This document shows positions 7,391 to 13,710 of a stretch of 23,492 bases of DNA, one piece after another. Within the stretch, counting starts at the first letter, position 1, and every line of letters starts with the position of its first letter. Where the stretch lies: the NCBI GenBank assembly GCA_037445085.1, contig JBBILG010000019.1, positions 1 to 23,492 of the forward strand, read 5' to 3'. This DNA is from JBBILG01 sp037445085. Its GTDB lineage: Bacteria > Pseudomonadota > Gammaproteobacteria > Burkholderiales > Methylophilaceae. The notes under the pieces were generated by a model that worked only from the letters and a program-made list of their open reading frames with translations, made no database searches and was not told the origin of the DNA. Both the position numbers and the translations under genes were made by a program.

Positions 7391-9013
7391 TCAGGACTCG
7401 ATGCGCTGACCGTGCTCGCGCGTCGCATGGAAGCGGATCCTCGGCCAGCGTTCCATGGCGAGCGTGAGGTTGACGCGGCTGTCGGCGAGATAGACCAGGT
7501 TGCCGTCCACGTCGCGTGCCAGGCGGGCCTGGTTGGTGCGGATGAACTCGTCGAGATGGGCGGTGTCATCGCAGCTCACCCAGCGTGCGGTCTGGATGCC
7601 GGCGCGCTCGAACACGGCGTCCACGCCGTATTCGGATTTCAGCCGGTGCTCCACCACCTCGAATTGCAGCACGCCGACCGCACCCAGCAGCGCCGAGGTG
7701 TCGGCGAGCGGCTCGAACACCTGCACCGCGCCTTCCTCGCCCAGTTGCCGCAGGCCCTTCTGCAACTGCTTGGCCTTCAGCGGGTCGCGCAGCCGTGCGC
7801 GGCTGAACAGCTCGGGCGCGAAGTAGGGGATGCCCTTGTACTGTAGCGCCTCGCTTTCGGTGAGCACGTCGCCGATCCGCAGGTTGCCGTGGTTGTGGAT
7901 GCCGATGATGTCGCCGGCATAGGCCTCTTCCATGCGCGCGCGCTCGTTGGCCATGAAGGTGACGGCGTTGGCGATCTTCAGCTCCTTGGCCGTTCTGCGA
8001 TGCTTCACCTTCATGCCGGGTGTGTACCTGCCCGAACAGACGCGGAAGAAGGCGATACGGTCGCGGTGGTTGGGGTCCATGTTGGCCTGGATCTTGAACA
8101 CGAAGCCGCTGAAGGCCGGCTCGCCGGGCGCCACCAGCCGCGTGCTGCCGCTTGCCGTGACCGCCTCGCGCGGCTGCGGTGACGGCGCCCAGTCGACGAG
8201 CGCGCGCAGGATTTCGCGCACGCCGAAGTTGTTGATGGCGGAACCGAAAAACACCGGCGTCTGTCGGCCGGCGAGGAAGTCCTGGAGGTCGAAGCGTGCT
8301 CCGGCGCCGGCGACCAGCTCGGTCTCCTCGCGCATGCGGGCCATCTCGCGCGGGCAGGTTTCCGCCATGCGGGAGATGGCCGTGCCGTGCAGCACTTCCA
8401 CCTCGCCGGCCTTTCCCTCGCCCGGCGTGAAGCGCAGCACCTCGTCGTCAAGCAGGTGGTAGACGCCCTGGAAGCGCTTGCCCATGCCGATCGGCCAGGT
8501 GACGGGCGCGCAGTGGATCTTCAGCACCGCCTCGATTTCGTCCAGCAGTTCGATGGGGTCGCGCACCTCACGGTCCAACTTGTTGATGAAGGTGATGATG
8601 GGTGTGCTGCGCAGGCGGCACACTTCCAGCAGCTTGATGGTCTGGTCTTCCACCCCGTTGGCGGCGTCGATCACCATCACCGCCGCATCCACCGCGGTGA
8701 GCACGCGGTAGGTATCCTCGGAGAAGTCGGAGTGGCCCGGCGTGTCCAGCAGGTTGATCACGCAGTCGCCGTAGCCGAATTGCATCACCGAGCTGTTGAC
8801 CGAGATGCCGCGCTGCTTCTCGATGTCCAGCCAGTCCGAGGTGGCGTACCGGCCGCTCTTCCTCGCCTTCACGGTGCCGGCCATCTGGATGGCGCCGCCG
8901 AACAGCAGCAGCTTTTCGGTGAGCGTGGTCTTGCCGGCGTCGGGGTGGGAGATGATGGCGAAGGTGCGGCGTTTCCTCACCGCATTGCTCAGCAGTTGGT
9001 CGTGTTGCGTCAT
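7391..9013 (-). CDS. prfC: Peptide chain release factor 3
   Basis: This 540-residue translational GTPase recycles RF1/RF2 from the ribosome after termination and is also used in quality control after misreading. The GTPase motifs are complete: SHPDAGKTT (22-30), the effector region EKQRGISVNSSVMQF (65-79), DTPGHSDF (90-97) and NKLD (144-147). Length is close to the E. coli protein (529 residues). The frame runs to 9109, but the start at 9013 gives the usual MTQHDQLL-type N-terminus; an alternative ATG lies two codons upstream at 9019. It is divergent from rubredoxin and convergent with the CDF gene, so it is a single-gene unit. Confidence 0.96.
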   Translation of the reverse strand: MTQHDQLLSNAVRKRRTFAIISHPDAGKTTLTEKLLLFGGAIQMAGTVKARKSGRYATSDWLDIEKQRGISVNSSVMQFGYGDCVINLLDTPGHSDFSEDTYRVLTAVDAAVMVIDAANGVEDQTIKLLEVCRLRSTPIITFINKLDREVRDPIELLDEIEAVLKIHCAPVTWPIGMGKRFQGVYHLLDDEVLRFTPGEGKAGEVEVLHGTAISRMAETCPREMARMREETELVAGAGARFDLQDFLAGRQTPVFFGSAINNFGVREILRALVDWAPSPQPREAVTASGSTRLVAPGEPAFSGFVFKIQANMDPNHRDRIAFFRVCSGRYTPGMKVKHRRTAKELKIANAVTFMANERARMEEAYAGDIIGIHNHGNLRIGDVLTESEALQYKGIPYFAPELFSRARLRDPLKAKQLQKGLRQLGEEGAVQVFEPLADTSALLGAVGVLQFEVVEHRLKSEYGVDAVFERAGIQTARWVSCDDTAHLDEFIRTNQARLARDVDGNLVYLADSRVNLTLAMERWPRIRFHATREHGQRIES

Positions 9014-9081
9014 GGGCATCCGGGATACGGCAAAGGCCGCTATTGTCCGGGTTGCGGCCGCGCAGGGCAAGAAAAGTTGGC

Positions 9082-9087
9082 TAGAAT
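9082..9087 (+). promoter_or_regulatory. Possible -10 box for rubredoxin
   Basis: TAGAAT lies 35 bases before the rubredoxin start in the divergent prfC/rubredoxin gap. No convincing -35 box is seen at the right distance, so support is weak. Confidence 0.3.
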
Positions 9088-9122
9088 CGCGGATGCAGCA
9101 TCCAACCATCCGAGGAATGAAA

Positions 9123-9287
9123 ATGAAAGTCTGGCAGTGCCGCGTCTGCGGCTACCTCTACGATGAAGCGGCGGGCGACCCCGAGCACGGGCTGCCGCCG
9201 GGCACGCGCTGGGAGGACGTGCCGGCGGACTGGACCTGCCCGGAATGCGGTGCGGGCAAGAGCGAGTTCGACATGATGGAGCTTTGA
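9123..9287 (+). CDS. Rubredoxin
   Basis: This is a 54-residue one-iron electron carrier. The four iron-ligating cysteines are in the classic pair of loops, CRVCGYLYDEAAGDPEHG near the N-terminus and DWTCPECGAGKSEF near the C-terminus. Two ATGs are possible. The one at 9123 is preferred because GAGG (9112-9115) is 7 bases upstream, whereas it nearly touches the alternative ATG at 9117. The resulting length of 54 is the standard length for short rubredoxins. It passes electrons in oxygen or peroxide defence or to alkane-type oxygenases; no partner reductase is in the window, so the pathway is unknown. Confidence 0.95.
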   Translation: MKVWQCRVCGYLYDEAAGDPEHGLPPGTRWEDVPADWTCPECGAGKSEFDMMEL

Positions 9288-9420
9288 ACCCGGATGATCC
9301 ATTAGGGAAGCGCTGAACAAGCCTGCATTCAGCGCCTCGAATTTATCAATGAGCTGAGCAATGCCGGATTTTGCCCAGAATCCGCTCTCCAGCAGCTTTT
9401 TTCCTGCGAATCACCTGGTT

Positions 9421-9453
9421 TTCCGGCGATGCTCCGTCTTACGGAAGCCGGAA
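9421..9453. repeat. Nested hairpin (REP-like structure)
   Basis: The outer arms TTCCGGC (9421-9427) and GCCGGAA (9447-9453) enclose inner arms TCCGT (9433-9437) and ACGGA (9441-9445) around a CTT loop. It is just upstream of the 27-base repeat and may be part of the same dispersed element. No T-run follows, so a terminator role is unlikely. Confidence 0.5.
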
Positions 9454-9475
9454 TCTGGTTCAAAGAAAAAATCGG

Positions 9476-9502
9476 GCCTGCCCCGTACTTGATACGGGGT
9501 TC
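9476..9502 (+). repeat. 27-base dispersed repeat, copy 1
   Basis: These 27 bases are the exact reverse complement of 10514-10540. The core is CCCCGTACTTGATACGGGG (9481-9499), itself a hairpin with 7-base arms CCCCGTA/TACGGGG and a 5-base loop. From memory, the same type of palindromic core is common as an intergenic repeat in many proteobacterial genomes. Confidence 0.9.
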
Positions 9503-9597
9503 AGCACCCGCGGACAGCCGTCAGTGGTGGTAGTCCCGCCAGTCCGCGCCCAGGGTGCGCACGATCTGGCGTAGCATGAAGCCTTCCCGCGACGGCG

Positions 9598-9625
9598 TTG
9601 TGGAGTGTGGTCCGTCTGATATAAA
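9598..9625 (+). promoter_or_regulatory. Probable promoter of the toxin-antitoxin pair
   Basis: TTGTGG (9598-9603) and TATAAA (9620-9625) are separated by 16 bases and lie about 50 bases before the antitoxin start. The -10 box matches 5 of 6 consensus positions, the -35 only 3 of 6. Confidence 0.5.
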
Positions 9626-9640
9626 ACACCGAAAGCAGTA

Positions 9641-9664
9641 CCAATACAAAAAATTTGGCACCAA
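9641..9664 (+). promoter_or_regulatory. Possible antitoxin operator with repeated CCAA/TTGG units
   Basis: Between the promoter and the ribosome site there are three alternating short units: CCAA 9641-9644, TTGG 9655-9658 and CCAA 9661-9664, the last two forming the palindrome TTGGCACCAA. Phd/YefM-type antitoxins repress their own promoters by binding short palindromes downstream of the -10 box, so this is a plausible site. AAGGAG at 9663-9668, 8 bases before the ATG, is the ribosome site and would be covered by such binding. Confidence 0.35.
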
Positions 9665-9676
9665 GGAGATTTCGCC

Positions 9677-9946
9677 ATGAGCAACACTCTGACCATCGCC
9701 GACATCAAACGCCGCGGCATGGCCGCCATTGAGGAAGGCTTGCGGCACGGCCCGGTGCACATCATCAAGCGCAACAAGCCGGCCGCGGTCGTGCTGTCCG
9801 AGGATGAATACCTGCATCTCACGGGCGGCAAGGCACCGGCCACCCCCGGCATGACCGCGCTGCAATGGCTGCTGGCGCAGCCCGCCGCCGGTACGCGCGA
9901 CAAGGCGAGTATTGACGCCTCCCTTGCCGAAGAACGCGCTTGGTGA
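9677..9946 (+). CDS. Type II antitoxin, Phd/YefM family
   Basis: This 89-residue protein has the Phd/YefM plan: an N-terminal DNA-binding fold (TIADIKRRGMAAIEEGLRHG, then HIIKRNKPAAVVLSEDEYLHL at about residues 29-50) and a flexible C-terminal toxin-neutralising tail. The 'K-x-x-x-P-x-A-V-V-L-S-x-x-E-Y' block is the most typical part. It should bind and inhibit the PIN toxin encoded next and repress its own operon. The ATG has a strong ribosome site (AAGGAG, 8-base spacing). The stop overlaps the toxin GTG start (GTGA), the usual coupling of such pairs. The pair is bracketed by inverted copies of a dispersed repeat. Confidence 0.88.
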   Translation: MSNTLTIADIKRRGMAAIEEGLRHGPVHIIKRNKPAAVVLSEDEYLHLTGGKAPATPGMTALQWLLAQPAAGTRDKASIDASLAEERAW

Positions 9947-10353
9947 TCGCCTTTTTCGATGCCAGCGCGCTGATCTACCTGATCGAGTGCAGGGAGCCTT
10001 TCGCGGGCCGCGTGCGCGCCGAACTCGCTGTGGTCGCCCGGACGCATCCGGGCATCGGATCGGCCGTCAGCCGCCTGTCTTGGCTGGAATGCCGTGTCGG
10101 CCCCATGAAAGCCAACCACCTTGCCACCCTGGCTGCCTTCGACGCCTTCTTCGCGCGGCCGGACCTGGTGTGGGTGGAACTGAGCCGCGAGGTGGCGGAA
10201 CTGGCTGCCGCCATCCGTGTGCGGCATGGCCTGCGTACCCCGGATGCGTTGCAGGCTGCCAGTTGTCTGCAACTTGGGCCTAAACACCTGCTACTGACGG
10301 GCGATGCCGTGTTCCGGCGTGTTGCCGGACTGAATGTCATGGTGCTGGCCTGA
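9943..10353 (+). CDS. PIN-domain ribonuclease toxin (VapC-like)
   Basis: This 136-residue PIN-domain protein is the likely toxin of the pair. The acidic metal-binding residues are all seen: D6 in FFDASALIYL, E49 in SWLECR, D101 in RTPDALQAAS and D121 in LLTGDAVF, so the nuclease looks intact. VapC-type toxins cut tRNA or rRNA and stop translation when the antitoxin is lost. The GTG at 9943 overlaps the antitoxin stop; a TTG one codon upstream (9940) is also possible but fits the coupling less well. Combining a Phd/YefM-type antitoxin with a PIN toxin is common. The exact RNA target cannot be inferred. Confidence 0.88.
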   Translation: MIAFFDASALIYLIECREPFAGRVRAELAVVARTHPGIGSAVSRLSWLECRVGPMKANHLATLAAFDAFFARPDLVWVELSREVAELAAAIRVRHGLRTPDALQAASCLQLGPKHLLLTGDAVFRRVAGLNVMVLA

Positions 10354-10410
10354 TGCCGCCGCGCATGGCCGCGCCCTTCTGCCACCGCCGGTGTTCGGAG
10401 AGGGGCGGCC

Positions 10411-10430
10411 TGCGGTCGGCATGGACCGCA
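10411..10430 (+). repeat. Short hairpin downstream of the PIN toxin gene
   Basis: TGCGGTC (10411-10417) and GACCGCA (10424-10430) form a 7-base stem with a 6-base loop, 58 bases after the toxin stop. There is no T-run after it, so it is only a weak terminator candidate. Confidence 0.35.
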
Positions 10431-10508
10431 CCTTCCGGTTCTCGGGACAACTGGATTTCTGACGTAAATCAATGGGATCGTTGGCGCGGAATCCAGCTTA
10501 TCCTTGTC

Positions 10509-10552
10509 ATTCCGAACCCCGTATCAAGTACGGGGCAGGCTGGGTTCGGAAT
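10509..10552 (-). repeat. 27-base dispersed repeat, copy 2, within a larger nested palindrome
   Basis: Bases 10514-10540 are the exact reverse complement of 9476-9502. This copy lies inside a longer structure: outer arms ATTCCGAAC (10509-10517) and GTTCGGAAT (10544-10552), with an inner hairpin CCCCGTA/TACGGGG (10517-10523 and 10529-10535). This looks like a complete REP-type element; copy 1 keeps only the core. Together the copies bracket the toxin-antitoxin genes in inverted orientation, about 1.0 kb apart. Confidence 0.9.
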
Positions 10553-10599
10553 CTCGTGCAGAGAAAGAGATGCTGAAGCGGGCCTGCTGACACAGGCCT

Positions 10600-11262
10600 T
10601 TACTGGCAGCCCGCGCCCAGATGTCGAGACAGCGCCTCCGCGGTCTCGTCCGGAAATTCCTCGTAGAAGGATAGCTCGCCGCCTGACAGCTCAATGAGCT
10701 TCACGTTGCCAAGGGATGCGGTCATCTCGGCTTTCGATTTGCGGGGCGCGTCTTTGCCGTAGAGCACCAGGATGCCTGATGCGGCGCGGCTGGCCGCATC
10801 GAGAAACTGCTGGCGCGCGCGGAACAAGTCGAGTTCGCCCGCAACGAACGGAACGAGACGTAACGCGCGCCGGGCATTTCGGTCACGGCGCGCTTCCCGG
10901 CCATCCGCGCCGGCGTCAGCCAGTCAGGATCGGCATAGACATGGCCGCGCGCCATCATCCCGATGACCGGTTTGCGGCAGGTCAACTATTTTTGGCATCC
11001 AGCGAAACAGCTTCATGCGCCTGCCGGTCATGGTCGGCAGCGGGCCGCGCCAGGTCGGGGACAACAGGCACAGCCGGCCGGTACTGCTTCTATCATCGGC
11101 GGCTTGCGCCAGCGCGTAGCTCGCAGCATGCCCTGCAGCGATAGTCACCGACGGTTGCACAACTTTATCAAGCACAAAACGCAGAAAATCGCGGTAGAGA
11201 TCGGGCACACCGCAATCACCGTGGTGCGCGACAGCTCGCGGTGCCGTGCAACCTCGAATTAC
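10600..11262 (-). pseudogene. Decayed alpha/beta hydrolase
   Basis: Three minus-strand frames together spell one alpha/beta-hydrolase-like protein. From 11208 down one reads LYRDFLRFVLDKVV, then VTIAAGHAASYALAQAA and LCLLSPTWRGPLPTM. The frame then changes near 10970-10985 to VIGMMARGHVYADPDWL and TEMPGARYVSF. It changes again near 10850 to PFVAGELDLFRARQQFL, ILVLYGKDAP and SFYEEFPDETAEAL, ending at the stop at 10600. The last change looks like one lost base (CGT-TCGTTGCG where CGTTTCGTTGCG is expected). A possible N-terminal piece in another frame (RTTVIAV) is seen just before 11208. The N-terminal part is missing or badly shortened, so no working enzyme is expected. It follows arsC on the same strand and may once have been read from the ars promoter. 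Confidence 0.8.
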
Positions 11263-11274
11263 GGCTCAGGATTT

Positions 11275-11754
11275 TCATGGGATGAGGCTGCCGATGCGTT
11301 CCAGTTCCTCACGCAGCCGCGCCCGGTTGGCGAGCACTTCCTCCAGCGGCAGCGCCAGAAAGGCTTCGATGCGTGCGCGCAGCACGCGGTAGGCGTGTTC
11401 GAAGGCGGCATCGATCTCGGCCTCGCTGCCGCTGGCCCCGGCCGGGTCTTCCACGCCCCAGTGGATGCGCACTGCCGGCCGAAGCCAGGCCGGGCAGGTC
11501 TCGCCGGCGGCATTGCCGCACACGGTGATGACGATGTCCGGCGCGGCCAGCAGTTCGTTCCACGATTTGCTGTAGCAGTTCTCGCAGGGGATGCCTTCGC
11601 GGCGCAGCAGCGCCAGCGAACGCGGATGCACGCGGCCTGCCGGGCGGCTGCCGGCACTCGTGGCGTGCATGCCGGGCGGGGCTAGCGCGTTGAAGGTGGC
11701 TTCGGCGAGGATGGAGCGGCAGGAGTTGCCGGTGCACAGGAAGAGGATATTCAT
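11275..11754 (-). CDS. arsC: Arsenate reductase, low-molecular-weight phosphatase type
   Basis: This 159-residue cytosolic enzyme reduces arsenate to arsenite for export. The phosphate-loop motif C7-T-G-N-S-C12-R13-S at the N-terminus marks the low-molecular-weight phosphatase family. A second redox pair, C79 and C87 in VCGNAAGETCPAW, corresponds to the resolving cysteines of thioredoxin-linked ArsC (C82/C89 in the Gram-positive enzymes), with one extra residue between them. A conserved Asp-Pro (VEDPAG) supplies the general acid. The ATG at 11754 overlaps the acr3 stop (ATGA). It is the last intact gene of the ars operon and hands arsenite to Acr3, whose gene lies just upstream. Confidence 0.95.
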   Translation of the reverse strand: MNILFLCTGNSCRSILAEATFNALAPPGMHATSAGSRPAGRVHPRSLALLRREGIPCENCYSKSWNELLAAPDIVITVCGNAAGETCPAWLRPAVRIHWGVEDPAGASGSEAEIDAAFEHAYRVLRARIEAFLALPLEEVLANRARLREELERIGSLIP

Positions 11755-12803
11755 AATCTGCTTTCGTACCAGTGGCGGGATTTGTTGACGATGGCTACCA
11801 CCGACAGCATCACCGGCACCTCGATCAGCACGCCGACCACGGTGGCGAGCGCGGCGCCGGACTGGAAGCCGAACAGGGCGATGGCGGTGGCCACCGCCAG
11901 CTCGAAGAAGTTGGAGGCGCCGATCAGCGCCGACGGTCCGGCCGCACAATGGGCGACGCGCAGCTTGCGGTTCAGCCAGTAGGCCAGCATGGAATTAAAG
12001 TACACCTGGATCAGAATGGGTACCGCCAGCAAGGCGATGACCAGCGGCTGCGCCAGTATCTGCTCGCCTTGGAAGGCGAACAGCAGCACCAGCGTCACCA
12101 GCAGCGCACCCAGCGAGAGCGGATGCAGACGACGCAGCACCGTCTCCAGCGCAGCTTGGCCGCCGTGCCACAGCAGATGGCGGCGCCACAACTGGCTGAG
12201 GATAACCGGCACCACGATGAACAGCGCCACCGACAGCGCCAGCGTCTCCCGCGGCACGTGGATGCTGGACAGCCCCAAAAGCAGGGCGACGATGGGCGCG
12301 AAGGCGAACAGCATGATGCCGTCGTTGAGCGCCACTTGGGTCAGGGTGAAGCGGGCATCGCCGTTGCACAGGCTGCTCCACACGAACACCATGGCGGTGC
12401 ACGGTGCGGCGGCGAGCAGGATCAGCCCGGCGACATAGCTGTCGATATGTTCCGCCGGCAGCCACGGCGCAAATAGGGTGCGGATGAACAGCCAAGCCAG
12501 CAGCGCCATGGAGAAGGGTTTGACCAGCCAGTTGATGGCCAGCGTTACGGCAAAGCCGTTCCTGTGCCGCGCCACCTCGCCCATGGCGGCGAAATCCACC
12601 TTGAGCAGCATGGGCACGATCATCAGCCAGATGAGCACGGCCACCGGCAGGTTGACCTCATACAGCTTGGTCTCGCCAATGGCGTGGAACAGGTCCGGGA
12701 CGAGCTTGCCGAGCAGGATGCCGACGGCGATACAGCCCGCTACCCACCAGCTCAGATTGCGCTCGAAGCCGCCCATCGCGGCCTGCGTGGCTGCACCCGT
12801 CAT
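11751..12803 (-). CDS. acr3: Arsenite efflux permease Acr3
   Basis: The product is a 350-residue inner-membrane protein with about ten hydrophobic segments and the BASS-superfamily fold expected of Acr3. It exports arsenite using the proton gradient. The family block AAPCTAMVFVWSSLCNGD contains the invariant cysteine needed for As(III) transport, and IGASNFFELAVATAIALFG near the C-terminus is also typical. The length fits bacterial Acr3. Its start is 3 bases after the arsI stop, and its stop overlaps the arsC start, so the order arsR-arsI-acr3-arsC is read as one tightly coupled unit. Many annotations call this gene arsB, but it is unrelated to the 12-helix ArsB pump. Confidence 0.96.
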   Translation of the reverse strand: MTGAATQAAMGGFERNLSWWVAGCIAVGILLGKLVPDLFHAIGETKLYEVNLPVAVLIWLMIVPMLLKVDFAAMGEVARHRNGFAVTLAINWLVKPFSMALLAWLFIRTLFAPWLPAEHIDSYVAGLILLAAAPCTAMVFVWSSLCNGDARFTLTQVALNDGIMLFAFAPIVALLLGLSSIHVPRETLALSVALFIVVPVILSQLWRRHLLWHGGQAALETVLRRLHPLSLGALLVTLVLLFAFQGEQILAQPLVIALLAVPILIQVYFNSMLAYWLNRKLRVAHCAAGPSALIGASNFFELAVATAIALFGFQSGAALATVVGVLIEVPVMLSVVAIVNKSRHWYESRL

Positions 12804-12806
12804 GGT

Positions 12807-13262
12807 TCAGTAGCGCTGACGCGGTGTGAAGGCGATTTTTTCCACGCTCGGCGCGCAGCAGTCGGTAGATGCCGTCTCGCTGCTCGCAGCGTTGAAAGCC
12901 GGTGCGCTGTCCAGCGTGTGGTAGGCCTCCCGGGCAATTCCGGAAAGGTACTGCACCCAGCGCTTGTCAGTCTTGGCATAACAGCAGGTGGTGCCGGTTT
13001 CCGTCAGCATTGCGAGGTCGGCCGCCAGCCGTCGCGCTTGGAGTTTGTCCAGTTCCGCGGCGTTCTCTACCTCGATGCCGAGATGGTTGAGTCTGGGCGT
13101 CTCGCCGCGCTGGCTGATGGCGAAGTTGATGCGCGGGTCGTCCAGCATCCGCTTGGCGCAATCGGGCTTGAGCACTGCCGGTTCGGCACCAAACGGATGG
13201 CTGTGGAAGGCTGTGCGGCGGGCCAGGTCGTCGACCGAAATGTGGATGTGCATGCGGTTCAT
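12807..13262 (-). CDS. arsI: ArsI/CadI-like VOC-fold protein (C-As lyase family), atypical
   Basis: This 151-residue protein of the vicinal-oxygen-chelate fold resembles ArsI, the Fe(II) enzyme that splits the C-As bond of trivalent organoarsenicals, and the CadI proteins. Candidate metal ligands are kept: H5 (or H7) in MNRMHIHISVDDL, H60 in LNHLGIEVE and E112 in GIAREAYHT. The vicinal As-binding pair C93-C94 is present in TTCCYAKTDK, and a second pair C135-C136 is near the C-terminus. Several positions normally constant are changed: FHSHPFG where FYSxLFG is usual, and QYLSGIARE where a DPxGxxWE-type sequence is usual. The ATG at 13262 overlaps the arsR stop (ATGA). Activity is doubtful for that reason, but the context supports an arsenic role. 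Confidence 0.78.
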   Translation of the reverse strand: MNRMHIHISVDDLARRTAFHSHPFGAEPAVLKPDCAKRMLDDPRINFAISQRGETPRLNHLGIEVENAAELDKLQARRLAADLAMLTETGTTCCYAKTDKRWVQYLSGIAREAYHTLDSAPAFNAASSETASTDCCAPSVEKIAFTPRQRY

Positions 13263-13591
13263 GAGAATTCTTCCGGCCGACATGTCGCGGGCGGATAACA
13301 GGTCTCGCTACTGCCGCAGCAGTTTTCGGTGAGAAAGGCGATCAATGCGGTCATCGCCGCATAGTCCGCCCGATAGTAGATGTGGCGCCCTTCCTGGCGC
13401 GACTGAATGAGGTCGGCGCGCAGTAGTTCCTTGAGATGGAAGGACAGGGTGCTGGGCGGCAGGCCCAGCCGTTCGGCGATCTGTCCGGCGGGCAGCCCCC
13501 CGCTGCCGGCTTGCACCAAGAGGCGATAGAGGCTGAGACGGGATTCCTGCGCCAAGGCGGCGAGCTGGGTGACGGCATCGCTGTGATTCAT
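13259..13591 (-). CDS. arsR: Arsenite-responsive repressor ArsR
   Basis: This is a 110-residue winged-helix repressor of the ArsR/SmtB family. The recognition region GQIAERLGLPPSTLSFHLKELLRADLI (36-62) and the wing QEGRHIYYRAD (66-76) are clear. The As(III) site is not the E. coli CVC type. Instead C91, C92 and C98 near the C-terminus (ENCCGSSETC) have the same spacing as C95, C96 and C102 of the Acidithiobacillus ferrooxidans ArsR, with an extra C104. Arsenite binding should release it from the palindrome in its own promoter (13596-13615). It heads the ars operon and its stop overlaps the arsI start. Confidence 0.95.
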   Translation of the reverse strand: MNHSDAVTQLAALAQESRLSLYRLLVQAGSGGLPAGQIAERLGLPPSTLSFHLKELLRADLIQSRQEGRHIYYRADYAAMTALIAFLTENCCGSSETCYPPATCRPEEFS

Positions 13592-13595
13592 AATT

Positions 13596-13615
13596 CCATT
13601 ATTCTAGAAATATGG
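13596..13615. promoter_or_regulatory. Probable ArsR operator palindrome
   Basis: CCATTATTCTAGAAATATGG is a 20-base palindrome with 16 of 20 positions symmetric: CCAT/ATGG ends and a TTCTAGAA centre. It lies between and over the arsR -35 and -10 boxes, exactly where a repressor would block RNA polymerase. The centre-to-end spacing fits a dimeric winged-helix protein. It lies about 100 bases upstream of the divergent TPR gene, so it could also affect that gene. Confidence 0.7.
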
Positions 13616-13625
13616 TAAAAGTCAA
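13598..13625 (-). promoter_or_regulatory. Promoter of the ars operon
   Basis: On the minus strand TTGACT (13625-13620) and AATAAT (13603-13598) are separated by 16 bases, and both match 5 of 6 consensus positions. Transcription would begin about 7 bases past the -10 box, near 13591, which is the first base of the arsR ATG. Confidence 0.7.
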
Positions 13626-13710
13626 GCCGCTGCGCGGGCAGCGGCGATCCTTGTCAAGCGTGGCGCGGCTATGCAGAATGTACAATTCAGGCAATCAGGG
13701 CAAGCGTGGC

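Larger units (their letters stand above)
9288..9676. other. 389-base non-coding accessory region between rubredoxin and the antitoxin
   Basis: No intact gene is seen. It holds an 8-base-arm hairpin (GCGCTGAA 9310-9317, TTCAGCGC 9328-9335) shortly after the rubredoxin stop. It also holds a nested hairpin at 9421-9453, one copy of the dispersed 27-base repeat at 9476-9502, a GC-rich stretch that could encode a short minus-strand peptide end (9521-9577), and an AT-rich stretch with the toxin-antitoxin promoter. The mix suggests remnants of inserted DNA. Confidence 0.6.

Noticed and set aside
9310..9335. Hairpin after rubredoxin considered as a terminator.
   Set aside because: The 10-base loop and lack of a following T-run make intrinsic termination unlikely; kept only as a structure in the gap description.
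10353..10697. A 114-codon plus-strand open frame after the PIN toxin.
   Set aside because: It runs through the dispersed repeat and then opposite the hydrolase remnant; the repeat-derived peptide NPVSSTGQAGFG is a common false translation.
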